Shown here piece by piece: positions 11,296 to 24,438 of a stretch of 64,000 bases of DNA. The number at the start of each line of letters is the position of its first letter. Positions within the stretch are counted from its first letter, which is position 1. Below the pieces are notes generated by a model. That model was not told the origin of the DNA, made no database searches, and saw only the letters and a list, made by a program, of their open reading frames with translations. The position numbers were made by a program, and so were the translations under genes. Source of the stretch: Hepsetus odoe (Eukaryota > Chordata > Actinopteri > Characiformes > Hepsetidae); NCBI GenBank assembly GCA_017165825.1, contig CM029372.1, positions 4,108,999 to 4,172,998 on the forward strand. Direction: 5' to 3'.

Positions 11296-12330
11296 TGTGC
11301 ACAATTATTAGGCAGTTATTAGTGTGCAGAAATTTTATGAAAAATGAATATTTCTCACAAACAACTCAAAATGACCAGTATATCCCCTTCTTTTCAATAA
11401 CAGTCTTCGATTGAAGGAACCTTCCATTCATAAGTTTCTTGATTTGTTGACGAGCAGCTTTTTGTGCAACAGCAACCACAGGCCTCCCAGACACCGTTCA
11501 GAGAGGTGGACTCTTTTCCTTCCCCATAAATCTCCCTTTTAAGTAGGTCCACAAGTTCTCAATAGGGTTTAAGTCAGGTGAGGAAGGGGGTCATGTCATT
11601 TTTCTTCATCTTTAAGGCCTTTAAAGGCCACACAGTGGAAAGCTTCCATGCATGGGAAGGAGCATCGTCCTACAGAAAAAAACATGGTCTTCTTCAAAGA
11701 TGCAGACTTTCCTGAAACACTGCTTGAAAGGCGTCTTTAAAAACTAGCAGTAGGACTGGAAGTTGATTTTGAGTTCATCTTCAACCTGAAAAGGTCCAAC
11801 TAGCTCATCTTTAATAATACCAGTCCATACCAGCACCCCTCCCCCACCTTGCTGGTGTCTGAGTGGAATTAATGCATTGTGTCCATTGCTGATCCAGCCA
11901 CGGGCCCATCCAGCTGATCCATCACTCTCATCTCATCAGTCCATAAAACCTATAAAAATTTTTCTTGAAATATTTCTTGTCCCTGTCTTACCATTTCAAC
12001 TTATGTGTCTTGTTTGATGGTGGTCAGATTTCAGCCTTCCTTACTTGGGCTTCTGAGCACTGAGCAACTGGACAACTCCAGGTAGGTTGCAGGTCTTGAA
12101 TATGACAGCGCTGGAGGATCATGGGTTCCTGGTAACTTAATGTTTGATTCTTCTCAAATATTTGCCAGTTCATTTGCGCCTTTTTTCTCAACTCTTGCGA
12201 CCCTGTTGACTATTTGCAACAAACCGTTTGATGGTTCTGTGATCATGTCCCAATGTCAAGAGTGCTGCATCCTTCTGAAAGACTTTACAGTTTTTGACTT
12301 TTCTGTTTATCTGTCTTTGTCCTACTTTCA
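11296..12330 (-). mobile_element. second, different Tc1-like transposon remnant
   Basis: The left end gtgcacaattattaggcagt resembles the end of the neighbouring element. Minus-strand reading contains IENL.DLLKREI-like words near 11540, a WSDES-equivalent region near 11930, and near 12190-12290 LLTLGHDHRTIKRFVANSQQ, the helix-turn-helix of the transposase N-terminus. Many stops: dead copy. Confidence 0.8.
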
Positions 12331-12334
12331 TTCC

Positions 12335-12520
12335 TCTCCTCTCTAGAGTATATCTCCATCTCTCCAGGTTCTCCCCAAGCTGCTCTCTACTCTCACTGCA
12401 GATCACAATATCATGACCATCATTGTCCACATAGACTTCTGTCTAACCATGTCCATCAACCTGTCCATTATCATTGCAAACAAATTTGGGCTCAGCACTG
12501 ATCCTTGATGTAATCCAACC
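12335..12520 (-). mobile_element. LINE reverse-transcriptase fragment
   Basis: Minus-strand reading gives LHQGSVLSPNLFAMIMDRLM and, after a frameshift, GHDIVICSESREQLGENLER and WRYTLERRGMKV. These are the GL.QGSVLSP and DDIVICSESR blocks of LINE reverse transcriptase, with the first Asp of the YADD-like motif damaged. It abuts the N-terminal end of the Tc1-like copy. Confidence 0.85.
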
Positions 12521-14780
12521 TCTATTTTAAATGCATCCGTCCCTCTTACCTGCCTTTACAGTAATGCTGAACACTTGTGCTGAACACTTGTTTTGTTGTG
12601 TCAGTTACACATTCTGAGGATATTTCATTGCTTCTTGATGTGACTCATCTACCAGCTACATCTTAATAGGTTACAATTTTCCTACATAAATGTATTGATC
12701 TACATAATTTTGGGAAAAAGTGAGATGTATAGGTATAGTTTCAATGTTCTCCACAAATGGCCAAGTGCATGTGTGAGACACACCAAATAATGAGCCTAAA
12801 AACATAAGCCCTAGAGTGAAGGGTTTTTGCAGATAGATAGAACTTTCATAGTCACCAGATAGCAACCCAAATAAATGCTTCGGCAGCACTTTATACCACC
12901 TTCCTCAGAACTGCCAACTGCAGTAATATCTTATGGGTGGCCCAACACCTTATCTGTGATTGTATATTACCTAATTATCTCTCTAAAATATCCAGATGCA
13001 GTGAGTGTTCTTAAACATCTCTCTCAGACAGAGACAGACAAAAGAAAGACAGATACCCAGGAGAGGCAATGAGAGGGGAATTTAAATAAAGTTTAAAAAA
13101 AATCCCACTGGCTGGATTTCCTACACTAGAAGAACAGAGACATCACTCTGTAAGACATTCAATCCACAAGACCCGCAGGCTATGTTAGACTACTTACACC
13201 CAGTCACCCCAAATCCACATGCACCCACCATCTCCCCAATTACCCATGAACACCCGCCACCCTTCCCCCAGTCTCCTCTCCTTCTGGGGAGAACCTGAAA
13301 CTCTCAAAGGGGAACCTAATCGCCAGTACGATCACCTCACTATGACCCCTGACCCTGCCATGTCAGAGTAACAGCTTCCTCACCCCTACCAATTAGGAGA
13401 GAGCTAGCCCTACAGCAGGATGACTGATGTAAGGTCAAACTCTTTCTCCCCTCCACCCTCGCTCTGCTAGCTTGGAGTATGAGAAAGGAAATCAAGGGAA
13501 AGATGCTGACAGATGGAACCGGAGTGAATGGGGTGAAGCAACAGTGATTTGAGATTTGTTTTTTAAAGAAGCTTAGATGAGGCAAATAAATGGATGGAAA
13601 CTTGGAAAGCTGGAATGACCGTTTTCAATGAAGAGAGAATAAAATTGTGAGGCAATGGGATGGATGAACACAGAGAGAGGACCAAAGAAAATGAAGGCAA
13701 AAAGAACAGCACAGTTTAAAGAGGCATCTACTTTGCAAGAAATGATGAAAAAGAGGGAAGACGCGAGGGAGGGTGCGAGAGAGAGCGCACTAAACAGTCC
13801 TGGCTCTCGGGTGTGGCAATAAAGCAGCTCTATAGCACCATGAATCAGAGTGTTAGGGGCTTTTCCCCTGGCCTGTGTGTCTTTCGTCCTGTCCCGCGCT
13901 CTAATGGGTAGCAGATGGTGGACCGTTTCACGAGTCGCGCCTTGGAAAAACATTCCTTCACATAAATCCAATTACAATTGAGCAGGTCCTTCGATCTTGG
14001 CTCGTGCTCACTCGCACTGCGACCACTTCCCTAAAGCTGTCCCGTTTACACACAGGACAAGGTTAAAGATGAACAAAGATGGCTCATCAACAAACTGAGC
14101 TAGCGTCACTCTGAGCTCTCTGGGGTCACTTGAGCAAAACTAAACCAAATAATGCCAAACTAAATGACATTTATTGGAAAATGAGTACATTTGTTGTTGG
14201 TTTTCAGCCCTGTCAGCTGTTTAATAGGCCAAAGCACTTGTTTTTGTTTCCCGTCCTCATTTCAGAGTTTGGATGGCCAATAAAGTCCCAATGCTGAATT
14301 AACACATAGTGAACTGTGAATCATTTTAAAGTATTTCACTGAAAAGTGTAGCATGTGATACCTACTTTTCATTGATACCCAGTTGCTAGGTCCACTATTG
14401 GCTTTATTTTTTTGAGGAAAAGCTTTATTTTTATCTTTATTACAGAAGCCTCTTTAACTCTTAACTTTAAACTTTTCTCTATTAACTTTAGTTATAATTG
14501 AGTTTATGGTACTAGATATTACAGAACATTAGTACCCGAGTGGATATTTAATACTAAACCTCAGATAAGAGAATAACAGAAGCATAATAACTACACATTC
14601 CCCAAACATGGTTCCAAACTGCAGTAGTGTCCTGTTTCTATTTTAACTTCCTGCCTATTGTTACCCATTCTGCTAAAAATAAAATGTTTTCATTTTTAGA
14701 CAACTGTAGCAAAGATTATCATGTTATGTATGTCTGAACTGAAAAAAAAGGTGTTTGACCTGAATTTGTGGCTTTTTTCC
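12521..14780. other. no recognised gene
   Basis: Ordinary low-GC DNA. 13000-13800 is richer in CCC and GAGAG words. The minus-strand frames at 13340-13585 and 13573-13971 have no recognised domain or splice context. Confidence 0.5.
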
Positions 14781-14894
14781 CCAGAAATCATGGACACTGC
14801 AGACAAACTGTACATTGGTAAAGTCTGTATCTGTAATTTACTGTAAATCTTTATTTTGATGACATTTTAAAGTGGAGCAGTGAACAGATATAAA

Positions 14895-15008
14895 CAGAGT
14901 CCAAAGAGCAGTGATGGGGATGGTACCTTCCTCAAGGTTCCTTAGGGTATCCTACTGGTCCAGGATTGAAACCTCAGACCTTCTCATCATCTGGCCTAAT
15001 CCTCACCT
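14895..15008 (-). mobile_element. SINE head fragment (head X)
   Basis: agagcagtgatggggatggt, then ctactggtccaggattgaaa: the reverse complement of the B-box part and middle of the SINE seen in full at 17981. Truncated at both ends. Confidence 0.7.
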
Positions 15009-15373
15009 TTTTTAAAAATAATTTTATCGTTTGTATTTTTTTTTACATTCATGGTTTTGTTGACTTACCTTTTTATTGACTTATCTTTTTTTCCTAGTTT
15101 TTATCATTTTGATTGCTATAGAAGTTTAGGATTTCTTACCTTGAGATAATATGCTGTAAAATATGCTATAATTGCTAAATAAATTTAAAATTGATGAATT
15201 GATGAAAAATCTCTTCCTGACATTGTCTAATCTTAATCTCTCTGTAGTGCAGATCCTGTGCATGATCTCACACCACCTTGAACAAAAAAATGTAACAACA
15301 TTTTGCCAAGAAAAGAAAAACAAAACCAAAAATATAATCAGGAATGTCAAAATTTCTGTTCAAAGTGTCTGGT

Positions 15374-15537
15374 AAGTGAAAGTGACTATGCTGATCATTG
15401 TCAGACACAGCACAGCAAACAACCACAACCTCTGCATTTCCCTCATACAAACCGTGCAGCATGGGGTAGCTATACAAAGCACCCAGGGAGCAGTGATGGG
15501 GATGATACCTTGCTAAAGAGTACCTCTTGGTCAGGAA
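15374..15537 (-). mobile_element. SINE fragment (head X, tail 1)
   Basis: Starts aagtgaaagtgactatgctg, then cattgtcagacacagcacag and agcagtgatggggatgatac. The tRNA-like head is lost. Confidence 0.8.
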
Positions 15538-15539
15538 TG

Positions 15540-17980
15540 CTATGAGATGAAAATGCCAGCAAAGCTATTGATGAATTCTGTCTCATGTTAGTAGTACATT
15601 ACAGCTTTTAAGAGCAATTTTGTTCTCTCGTACTGGACCCTGTAGAGATCGTTTGGCTCAAAATCCAACTTTAGAGGTTCACATTTGACAAAAAAACATC
15701 AAAAATGGTTTCACAATTTTTGGAAATTGGGATAAATATGTTTTCTGAAAGATAGTTGTGGATCTATTCTTTTAAGAGTGCTGCAGGAATGAATATTTAC
15801 TGATAATGTCAGACCAAATAAATCCCCGTCCTGCACTGGGTTTGGCCCCAGCTCTGAAATGACAGGATTGTATTACAGACAGAAGCAGGATGTTGTGACA
15901 ATGAAACTGCTGAGAACGGCTCAACTATTAGCGGATGCGTAGAACAGCCAGTTACAGTAAGTCATTATAAGAACTGCACGCTTTGGCAGTACAGCCTTTT
16001 TTTCAAGTGGACAGGCTAAAATATGGCCCGCCACATGCTGGTCCGAGGGAGAAAACTAAGAGCGAAAGGATGTTGCTGGTTGGAAGAAGGTCTGAAGTGC
16101 TGCTGCAGCTGCAGGGTCGTCTGGCACCTCATTGCCTGTTAAGTGGCTCCACGTGTGAGGGAACGAGTCTCAATAAATTGCCGTACCCTCCAGTTCACAC
16201 ACACACATGCACACACACACACACACTCACAGCGGCCACCCCAGCGCCCTGCTGGGACAGCTTCAGACTGAAGGGGGGAGGACTCTGGCCCTGTGTGGCA
16301 TTATTATAGAGAGTGAGAGAAGAAGAGGGGGCCGACCAGGCAGGTGCTAATAGATGTCCTGCAGTTCAGTTCCTCTACTGCATGTCTGATGGCTTTGTTT
16401 CTGACACAATGAGCTCCAGTTTCAGTTGCAGCAAGTTACTCAGACCGAGATTTGACCCCTAGTCTAACACAGCCAGGCTAAAACAATGACTTCTCTAATA
16501 CATGCAAGGATACACACACATGAGAAGGACATGAAGACTCAACACAGAAATGACTCAGGCTGACCCAGCTGGGAACTGAACCCAGAAGCTTCTGCTGTGT
16601 GGCAACAATAACAATCAGTAGCCTGTTTATCTAAAAGATCTGGGGACACCAAGACACAATTAACTTTGGGCTTCTTTTCTACTGGATGTAGTTTGGCTCT
16701 ATTTTAAAGAAAGTTTGAGATCATTGCCCTGTTTCATGATACACCAACCAGAAAAACATTTGTGACGTGATAATTTTCGTTTTTCATGATCTGAATCATT
16801 TGGTCTCCAGATCCTCCCCACAAAAAACCAGAGACCGTCACCAATACACCAAAAGGTTTTCTGCCAGCAACTCGGACAATAAAGTGAAAGTGAAAGTGAC
16901 TAGTCTAATTAGTAAATCAAAGTCCGACACAAAGCAAACGCCAATGCACTAGAGACAGAGCTGATATGTCTCCTTCAAAACAAGAAGTTTAAGGCTGTTT
17001 GACTACACAGTGTAGAACTACTGGTTTTAAAATGCTGAAAGGCAGCTGCCGTTTCATTTCATTTCTAACATTTTCTTGTAACACAAGTGTGTTAATGTTT
17101 TTTAAATGAGGTTCAAAATGCCTGCCCTTCAGTATATAATTCTAAATGCATTTATAAATAAATAAGAACTTAATGTGAATATCAATTTTTTTGAGACATA
17201 GGTACAGATATGCGCTTCTCAACATCACACACATGAAAGAAACCTGCAAAAAGACCAACCCGGTGCACATGCCTCCCCCGACACAGAAGATAGAAAAGCA
17301 GACCAATGGCCAAAAACACCACAGGGACCAGTAAACATGCAAGTATGCAGACCTACCTGCATGCACATGCACAAACAGTGCGTGCTTGTGGGTGTTTGAG
17401 GGGGCTTTGGGGGTCTTTGATAGTTTTGTTTGCTGGATAATCCACGCATACCTTTGTCAAGGTGTGAGAGTGTGGATTTTGTAGTCTCAGTCATGCAGAT
17501 GAAAACTGAAACAGTTTGCGAAAGAAATGGCACTGTATCTAGACAGCTGGGGCAAAGAAGATCACTTCTTTAAATTTATATATTTCATCCTCAGAGATGA
17601 ATGTTCATTACTATGCTTCCAGGTTTTAATAATGTGCTGAGTTCTGAAGCCAGTTTAAGTAGTTTCAGCAAAGTCCTTAGTTTCTTTGCTTGTTGCAGGT
17701 CAGTAACGTGACCCTTTTGAAACAGCATGAAATCTTTTCCACAAAACAAGATGTGTTTTCTGACACGGTTGTTTAAGAAATCACAAGATGATCAGCTAAT
17801 CACTGCACGGCTTAGAGTTAAATACCTTGTTGTCAGCTGAAAAACACACGCACCTACACACACTCACACACACACACATAACTTGTTTCACTAAACTTTT
17901 TTATGACCAAAGACTCCAGTTAGAAAGTTAACCTCTTTTGCCAACACCGTGATGATCAAACCTAAGTTTCGCAATCTTTT
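15540..17980. other. no recognised gene
   Basis: A short SINE tail-1 scrap (aaagtgaaagtgaaagtgac) near 16881, a CA-rich stretch near 17850-17878, otherwise nothing. Confidence 0.5.
16198..16230. repeat. short (CA)n microsatellite
   Basis: CA units with ATGC and ACTC interruptions. Confidence 0.9.
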
Positions 17981-18242
17981 AAGTGAAGTGAAAGTGACTA
18001 TTTGTCATTGTCAAACAGCGCAGCACACGGTGAGACACAATGGAAAGCTTCTTCTGCATTTCACCCATCCACACACATACATGCAAATGTGCAGCAGGGA
18101 GCAGCTATTTAAAGCACCCTGGAAGCAGTGATGGGGTCGGTACCTCACAAGGACACCCCAGCGCAACCTACTGATCTGGGACTTGAACCCACAGCCTTCT
18201 GATCCTGGGGCTTAGTCCCTAAACACTAGATCACCGCTGCCC
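17981..18242 (-). mobile_element. full-length SINE (head X, tail 1)
   Basis: On the minus strand the head gggcagcggtgatctagtgt and a B-box-like gggttcaagtcccagatcag give a tRNA-like pol III promoter. It then has ...ggtaccgaccccatcactgc... and a tail ending in gtcactttcacttcactt. It serves as the reference copy for this window. Confidence 0.9.
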
Positions 18243-18789
18243 ATTAACATTAAATACATTTTTAAAAATTATAATTAAACCTCATAATTAATGAATATAA
18301 TAAAACTTACAATTAAACCCCCTGCATTATTGTTAGCCTGTACATCTCTGGGAAATGTTTAGCAGGCTAGTGAACTATAGCAGTCTGTGATCTGAAGTTG
18401 TGCAGGGTTGGTGTTTTGAGATGTGCTATGCCCCTCCAGCTAAAACGGGTTTTTATTTGGTTGGGCCGTTCTGCGGAGGTCTACATTCAAAACCGCACGC
18501 TATCATTCTTTACACACTTTCTTTCTTTCTTCATGTTACGGCTGCTCCGGTTAGGGTTCACCACAGCACATCATCTGTTTCCATTTCTTCTTGACTCATC
18601 TACACACTACAGTACTGAAAGCACTCCTGTTGGTGGCATACTATTTTTTCCTTACAGTTTATGGGGGTTGTTTGAGGATTGATCTCATGTCTCCTGGAGC
18701 TGAACTCAACTGGTAAAACTGTTTGTTTTCAGTTATTACCTAATGCTGTTTGCCTACAGAGATGTAGAGGTATTGATGTAACTGCTACT

Positions 18790-18990
18790 GAGGCAGTGGT
18801 GGTCTAGTAGTTAGGGACTAGGCCCCAGGATCAGGAGGTTGTGGGTTTGAATCCCAGACCAGAAGTTTGCTCTGAGGTACCCTTGAGCAAGGCCTGGGTG
18901 CTTTAAATAGCTTCCCCCTGCTGTGTGGGGGGTGAACAGCAGAGGCTGCATTTCATTGGGTTGTGCTGGGTTTCACAAGGACAGATTTCA
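18790..18990 (+). mobile_element. SINE (head X, tail 1)
   Basis: gaggcagtggtggtctagta A box, gggtttgaatcccagaccag B box, then ctctgaggtacccttgagca. The tail is shortened near tttcacaaggac. Confidence 0.88.
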
Positions 18991-19061
18991 CAAAACACCT
19001 GATTTAGTTTTGTAAGATTAATAATCTTATGAAAGGATGTACATGTTTCTCATCTCATCAC

Positions 19062-19375
19062 TCTCTCACTCATTTTCTGAGCCGCTTGTCCTGATCAGGG
19101 TCATGGGCATTGCTGGATTCTATCCCAGCTCTCACAGGGCAAAAAGAAGGGTAACACTCTGGACCTAACAGGCAATTTAGCATCTCAAATCCACCTAATA
19201 TGCATGTCTTTGGTGAGGGGAAACCAGAGCTCCTAGAGGAAACCCACCCAGACATGGGATGAACATGTCCGCGTCTTACAGAAAGAACCCAGATCATCCC
19301 ACCTAGGAATCAAGCCCAAGACCGTCTCACTGTGAGGTGACAGTGCCACCCTCCATGCCACCCTTGGTCATATTT
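19062..19375 (-). mobile_element. SINE with a different head (head Y) and tail 2
   Basis: Minus strand: ggtggcactgtcacctcaca head, cttgattcctaggtgggatg B-box area, then ggacatgttcatcccatgtc. It ends in tgatcaggacaagcggctca and gaaaatgagtgagagagtga. The last ~100 bp match the tail of the 25071 and 57860 SINEs, whose heads are different. Confidence 0.75.
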
Positions 19376-20139
19376 CTGTTTCATAAAAAGAAACTTTAAT
19401 GAATTGCTGTAACATTCATTTCTTGAGCAGAGGAGGTATTTATTTGAACTGATGTTACATGAACTTTCTGAGGCTGCTGCTTTATTGGATCCACTCATTT
19501 ACCCAGATGTTCTTTAACCTGCGCTTCTGCTGGATTTTAGCCTCGAGAAAGAGACGCCGTCTTTCTGTTAACTCCAGAAGGAAGGCGCTCTGCGATGTGG
19601 TCACATATGGTGTAAATACATGGTACAATAGATACGATACACTACAAAATGGCTTAAACACAAAGTAGGGTGCGAATTCTGAGTCAGCATAAGTATTCCG
19701 AACAAACAGTCCCACACACAACAAATGCTGATTCTCTCAGCGATCCCAGTGTGAGCGTACAGAGAGAGAAGTGGTCAGGCAATGCGTCTGTCCATGGTGT
19801 GCAGACAGCCCTGCGTGTCACAGGATCTTTATCTCCACACAGACACACAATCACACACACGCCATGTCCAGACTAATGTGTGAGTCACAAAGTCAAGCTG
19901 CTGAGATGTGTAGTCTGATCACACACCTGTGAATTCAGCAGAAGCACCGGTGGTCCACGTGATTCTTTTACACACATGCTCAGCCTTGGCTTTTTGGTCT
20001 CGAACTGAAACCGTTTAGATTACAGTGTGATGGTTTTATTTTACACCGAACTTCAATGCTTGTAGCTGTTTGTTGTAAGGATTTTAACAACAGTGTGCTG
20101 TACATCCTACACATGTAAAGGGCCAATGACTTACAACCG

Positions 20140-20560
20140 CTGGAAAAAATGATGGAATCACCACACTTTATTTACTTCGTAGCAAATAAACAAGTCACAA
20201 ATATGTCAAAACTAATTTTGTTTTCAAGCTGAACATTCTGCCTTTGTGAACATACCTCGAACTAATTACGTTATTTTAATTAATGGCATATTTTCTTCCA
20301 GATCAAATAAAGGAAAAAATGATGGAGAAAAATCATAATTAGAACTTTGTTTCTCCTCAGGCTGAATTCTTTGAGGCATGGACCTGACTAACGAAAAACA
20401 ATATTCTCCATCAAACTGGTTCCAACTTTCTCCAATACCAGCTGACAGATTAACTTTGCAGGATGGAGCCTTGTCATGGACACTTTTTAAAAAAACTGCC
20501 GCTATAAATTTTCAATCAGACCACGTCTATGAGCTGATCTGCCTTCATGGAAAAGCTCTA
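20140..20560 (-). mobile_element. Tc1-like transposon remnant (third type)
   Basis: Starts ctggaaaaaatgatggaatc, a typical fish Tc1-like end. The words ttctttgaggcatggacctg, ggttccaactttctccaata and ggagccttgtcatggacact belong to the reverse complement of its transposase. The 71-codon plus-strand frame starting at 20378 is antisense to it. Confidence 0.7.
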
Positions 20561-21355
20561 AAGCGCTTCGCTCTGTGGCTAAGATACATTTAAACATGGA
20601 AAATCACCGGAGGAAGTGTCTAAAACATCAGTTTACACCTGCAAATTAATAGGCACTGACTGCCATCTCCCCAGACCCTTCCCTGAAGCTGATGAGAGGA
20701 ATTGGATTAGTTATTATGTTTCAGAAGAACAGAATCTCCTTGGCTAATGCAGTTTTGTGACTCATCACCGACTTTCATTTTCAACCAGTCAATCACTCTC
20801 CCTCTCCATGATCGCTTCTCTTCTGCCCCACGTGAACTTCTTTTCTACTGTTTGTGTGTTCTTGCTGGTTTTCCTTTGTCTTTTTGGGATGGAATTCCCG
20901 ATTTATTAAGCTTTTTTTAATTTTTTTTTTAATTTTTTTATAATTCAGTCACAGACATTGACCCCCCCCCATTTATTTAAACATATTTTACACATAGCTT
21001 GCTGGAAACAGCCAGTATCTTCTGCCACATTCTGTGCTGGATTTCCTTTATGAATGTGTTTTATAATCCTTTCCATTGTTTCAACTGACATGTATCTTGT
21101 CGGGGGCAAGTTTTCTTTCACTTAGCCAACTCAAACAGCCTGTTAAGGTCTTCAGGCACAGTCTTTTAACAGCAGACAAGTTTAATTTGTATATCAAGTT
21201 GTGTCAGAATTTCTTTTCAAAAATGTGAACTATAATGTGTGTTTCCTGTTGGTGCACTCATTAACATTCACATTAGCCAATGTGAGAGGGACCTTTTTTG
21301 CTTTTGTAGTGAAGATTATTTGCTTGTGATGCATTCACCCAGTTGTCATCCAATT
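20561..21355. other. no recognised feature
   Basis: Includes an AT-rich poly-T stretch around 20910-20945 and a C-run near 20965. May be the decayed remainder of the 20140 element. Confidence 0.4.
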
Positions 21356-21356
21356 G

Positions 21357-21507
21357 AAAGTGACTTGACCTGCATTGCCAGAACCCAGGGAGCAGTGTTG
21401 GGGCCGGTACCTTGGTTACTTCATGATAACCTACTGGTCTGGTACTTAAACCCACAACCTTCCAATCATGAGGGCAAGCACCTAATCAAAAAGCCACCAC
21501 CGCCCCT
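21357..21507 (-). mobile_element. SINE (head X), internally shortened
   Basis: gaaagtgacttgacctgcat tail remnant joined to agggagcagtgttggggccg, then cttccaatcatgagggcaag and ccaccaccgcccc at the head. The CA-rich middle of the consensus is deleted. Confidence 0.85.
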
Positions 21508-22490
21508 ATAGTTTGAAGGTTCACATAATTTTGCCCCTCAAAGAAATGTAATTTTGGATAATTTCCTCATGAGCAAGTATAATATTTTTGTCACATTTGT
21601 TTAACTGGATTCTCTTTGTCTACTTTAAGGGTTTGTATGAAAATCTAATGATGATTAAAGAGAAAAAATTCTGAGATAAAGAAAATTCTGAGGGTTTCAC
21701 AAACATTCAAGCAAAACTGAAGAATGGAGACAGGAAGCTTTCTGTGACTAAGTCAATTTGTCATGTCTCAAAAATCTTAAAATGATTTTGTTTAATTTAT
21801 TTCTCATCAATCTACAGCATAGTATTCTCTAAAAAAACAAAACAGGGATTATGTGAGTCTATTTAAAATAAAAGATGGAAGTATTTCAAGTATCCAATTA
21901 CGTGCAGAGTCATCTCATTAATATTATCTAAACAGAGTTTGTCTGTCTGTCTGACAGAGTCAGGATAAAGAGAAAATTGAATGAAGAAAAATAAAAAGTG
22001 AACCTAAATGATGACCAGAAGCATGACCATGTCTCTAGAGAGACCTAGAAGTCTGGTGCACTGATGCTGTCTGTTCAGTTAGGTTATATGACTGTTCTAA
22101 GAACAATAGGAGAAAATTACAGAAACAAGGTGTGTCAAGCTTGTAGGATCTTTCTGAAGAAAACCCGAGGCAGTCATTGCTGCCAAAAGTGCTCTAATCA
22201 AGTACCAACTGAAGTCATGATATCTTATGTCAGTGGCATATTTCAAATTATAATTTACTCCTTAATAAATTAATAAAAAATCTTTAAAAGTTTTGGCATC
22301 GTTTTTTCTACTTTTTGTGTATAGATCGAAAAAAAAAAAAGCATAAGTGTAAACATAACAGTGGGAAAAGGGAATGAAAGAGTTACACTGCACTGTACTC
22401 ACAGTGCTGTAGTGTACTGCCCACCCATGGATGCCAAATTGTGTATATGTGTATAAATGTATACAAGTATGGCTCGCATGAATATGTTTT
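21508..22490. other. no recognised feature; a decayed Tc1-like copy probable near 22045-22270
   Basis: The words ctagaagtctggtgcactga, ctgttctaagaacaatagga and ggcagtcattgctgccaaaa look like a Tc1-like 3' segment. The rest is AT-rich. Confidence 0.35.
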
Positions 22491-22494
22491 TCAT

Positions 22495-22990
22495 GTTGTT
22501 GCCCAGTAGCAGTAATCAATGGGATTAAGGTCCGGACTGGTATCAATCCATGTGTGAAAATGATGTCTCCTACTCCCTGAAAAACCTCCCTGAGGTTGAT
22601 TAATCCTGGCATTATCATCTTAGTTTATCCCATGCCATCTATAATGCAATCAGGGTAGAAAAACACATTTCTGGAAAAACCTGCTCATTCAACATATTCA
22701 GATTCTATTCAGTGAGTCTGTCTCAACTTCTGGGCACATAATGTTGCTGAACCTAAACCTGACCAGCTGTAGCAACCCCAGCTCATAACCCACAGGCTTG
22801 TATAGTAGGAAGAAGGCATGATGGATCATCCACTTCTCTTCTTATCCCATCACTGTGGAAGCGGGTAACTCTGGACTCATCAGACTTTTTCTTTCACCAG
22901 ATATTTACATTATGTCCAATGGCGATCATTCAAGATTTTATTCCAACTGCATTTCTTCCTTAGAAATTAATGTTCACTTTTTCCATGCAT
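22495..22990 (-). mobile_element. Tc1-like remnant related to the 10369 element
   Basis: Shares in order with 10369-11295: aatgggattaaggtccggac, attaatcctggcattatcat, acctgctcattcaacatatt, cataatgttgctgaacctaa and ctggactcatcagac. Heavily mutated, with no frame. Confidence 0.85.
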
Positions 22991-22999
22991 TGAATGTTG

Positions 23000-23365
23000 G
23001 TCAGTATGGTGACCTTTTTTCTCAGAACAGCAAAGGTTTAACCACAACCACAGGATACGTTTTCCAACATTTAAGAAATGAGAAGCTACTTGTTGCATCA
23101 GCTTTGCATATAGCATTAGCTGCTGTCAGCTAAAATATATTTATCATTGCAGCCCTTATCCAATGCATATGTAGTGACCTTTTGGGCCATTCAGTGAGGT
23201 AGTGTGTAGACATGTATTATAATGGACTTGTATTGATCTGATTGTCATTTCATCATATGTGCAAGATATTGACAGTGGCATTGGATATAGATATATAGAC
23301 ATTGATCATTTTAATATGCATATATAAATTTTATGAGCATGACAAACACTTGTGGACCTCAGTTG

Positions 23366-23370
<5 letters not shown>
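23000..23370. other. no recognised feature
   Basis: AT-rich spacer between the Tc1 remnant and the CT tract. Confidence 0.5.

Positions 23371-23422
<52 letters not shown>
23371..23422. repeat. (CT)n microsatellite
   Basis: About 26 uninterrupted CT units. Confidence 0.97.
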
Positions 23423-23426
<4 letters not shown>

Positions 23427-23999
23427 TGTCTGTTTCTCTCTCTCTAGTAAAATATTGTTGTGTCCATTGCTGAATGCAGTATGTAATGTAACGGCTCTTG
23501 CCATGATCTATTCCCTGTTATCAATCTGTTCCTTTGATCAGTTGAACATCTAACATTTGGACTGTATAATCTTCTTCATCTTCATCCATCCTCATATCCA
23601 CCTGTGCCATCCATCCATTCATTGGCTGTGCTCCTGTGGAAGACTTCTGCTGGACACACGAGAAACCAGCCCTCTGGATGTAATGACTTTCATAGGTTTT
23701 TCATTCAGCCCATAAGTACGCTCCGTGCACACAGTCCTGCTGTGCTGCTGCCCGTGCCTCACTCAGCTGGACACAGCCATGCTGACAGCTGGGAGCGCTT
23801 TGGCCGCTTGAGAGCCCAAGCTGGTTCACTTTCACGAGGGATGGACATGAAAGAACATGAAAAGCGAGACCGCTACCAGACTCTAGTCATTAAAGCATTA
23901 AATGACCTACAGATGAGCCTGAGCATGCTGATACTGAGTCTGAGGGCCACACAGCAGCAAAAAGGGAGACAGAGGCAAAAACAGAGGAGAAAGTAGAGT

Positions 24000-24153
24000 A
24001 GGAGGGAAGGAAGTAGAGAGAGAGAAAGAGAGAGGGGGGGGGGGGGAATGAGAAAAGCAGAGAGAGAGAAAAGGAAACATAAAAGGAGAGAAAAAGAAGA
24101 GGACATAGAGAAAGGGCAGGCACAGAAAGGGAAAAAGTGAGAATGAGTGTAAC

Positions 24154-24213
<60 letters not shown>

Positions 24214-24329
24214 GAGAGCGCAAAGTATGAGAAAAGCAGAAAATAAAAGGGGAGTAAAAGAGAACTAAACAGCAGGCACAGAAAGGGAAGAAAGAGAATG
24301 AGAGAAACAAAAGAATGAGATAGAAAAAA

Positions 24330-24374
<45 letters not shown>

Positions 24375-24438
24375 GGCTAGGCAAACAAAAAGAAAGAGAA
24401 ATGAAGAAAGACTGATAGAAAGGGGAGAAAGTGAGTGT

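Noticed and set aside
20378..20593. 71-codon plus-strand frame starting MDLTNEKQYSPSNW
   Set aside because: Antisense to a Tc1-like transposon remnant.
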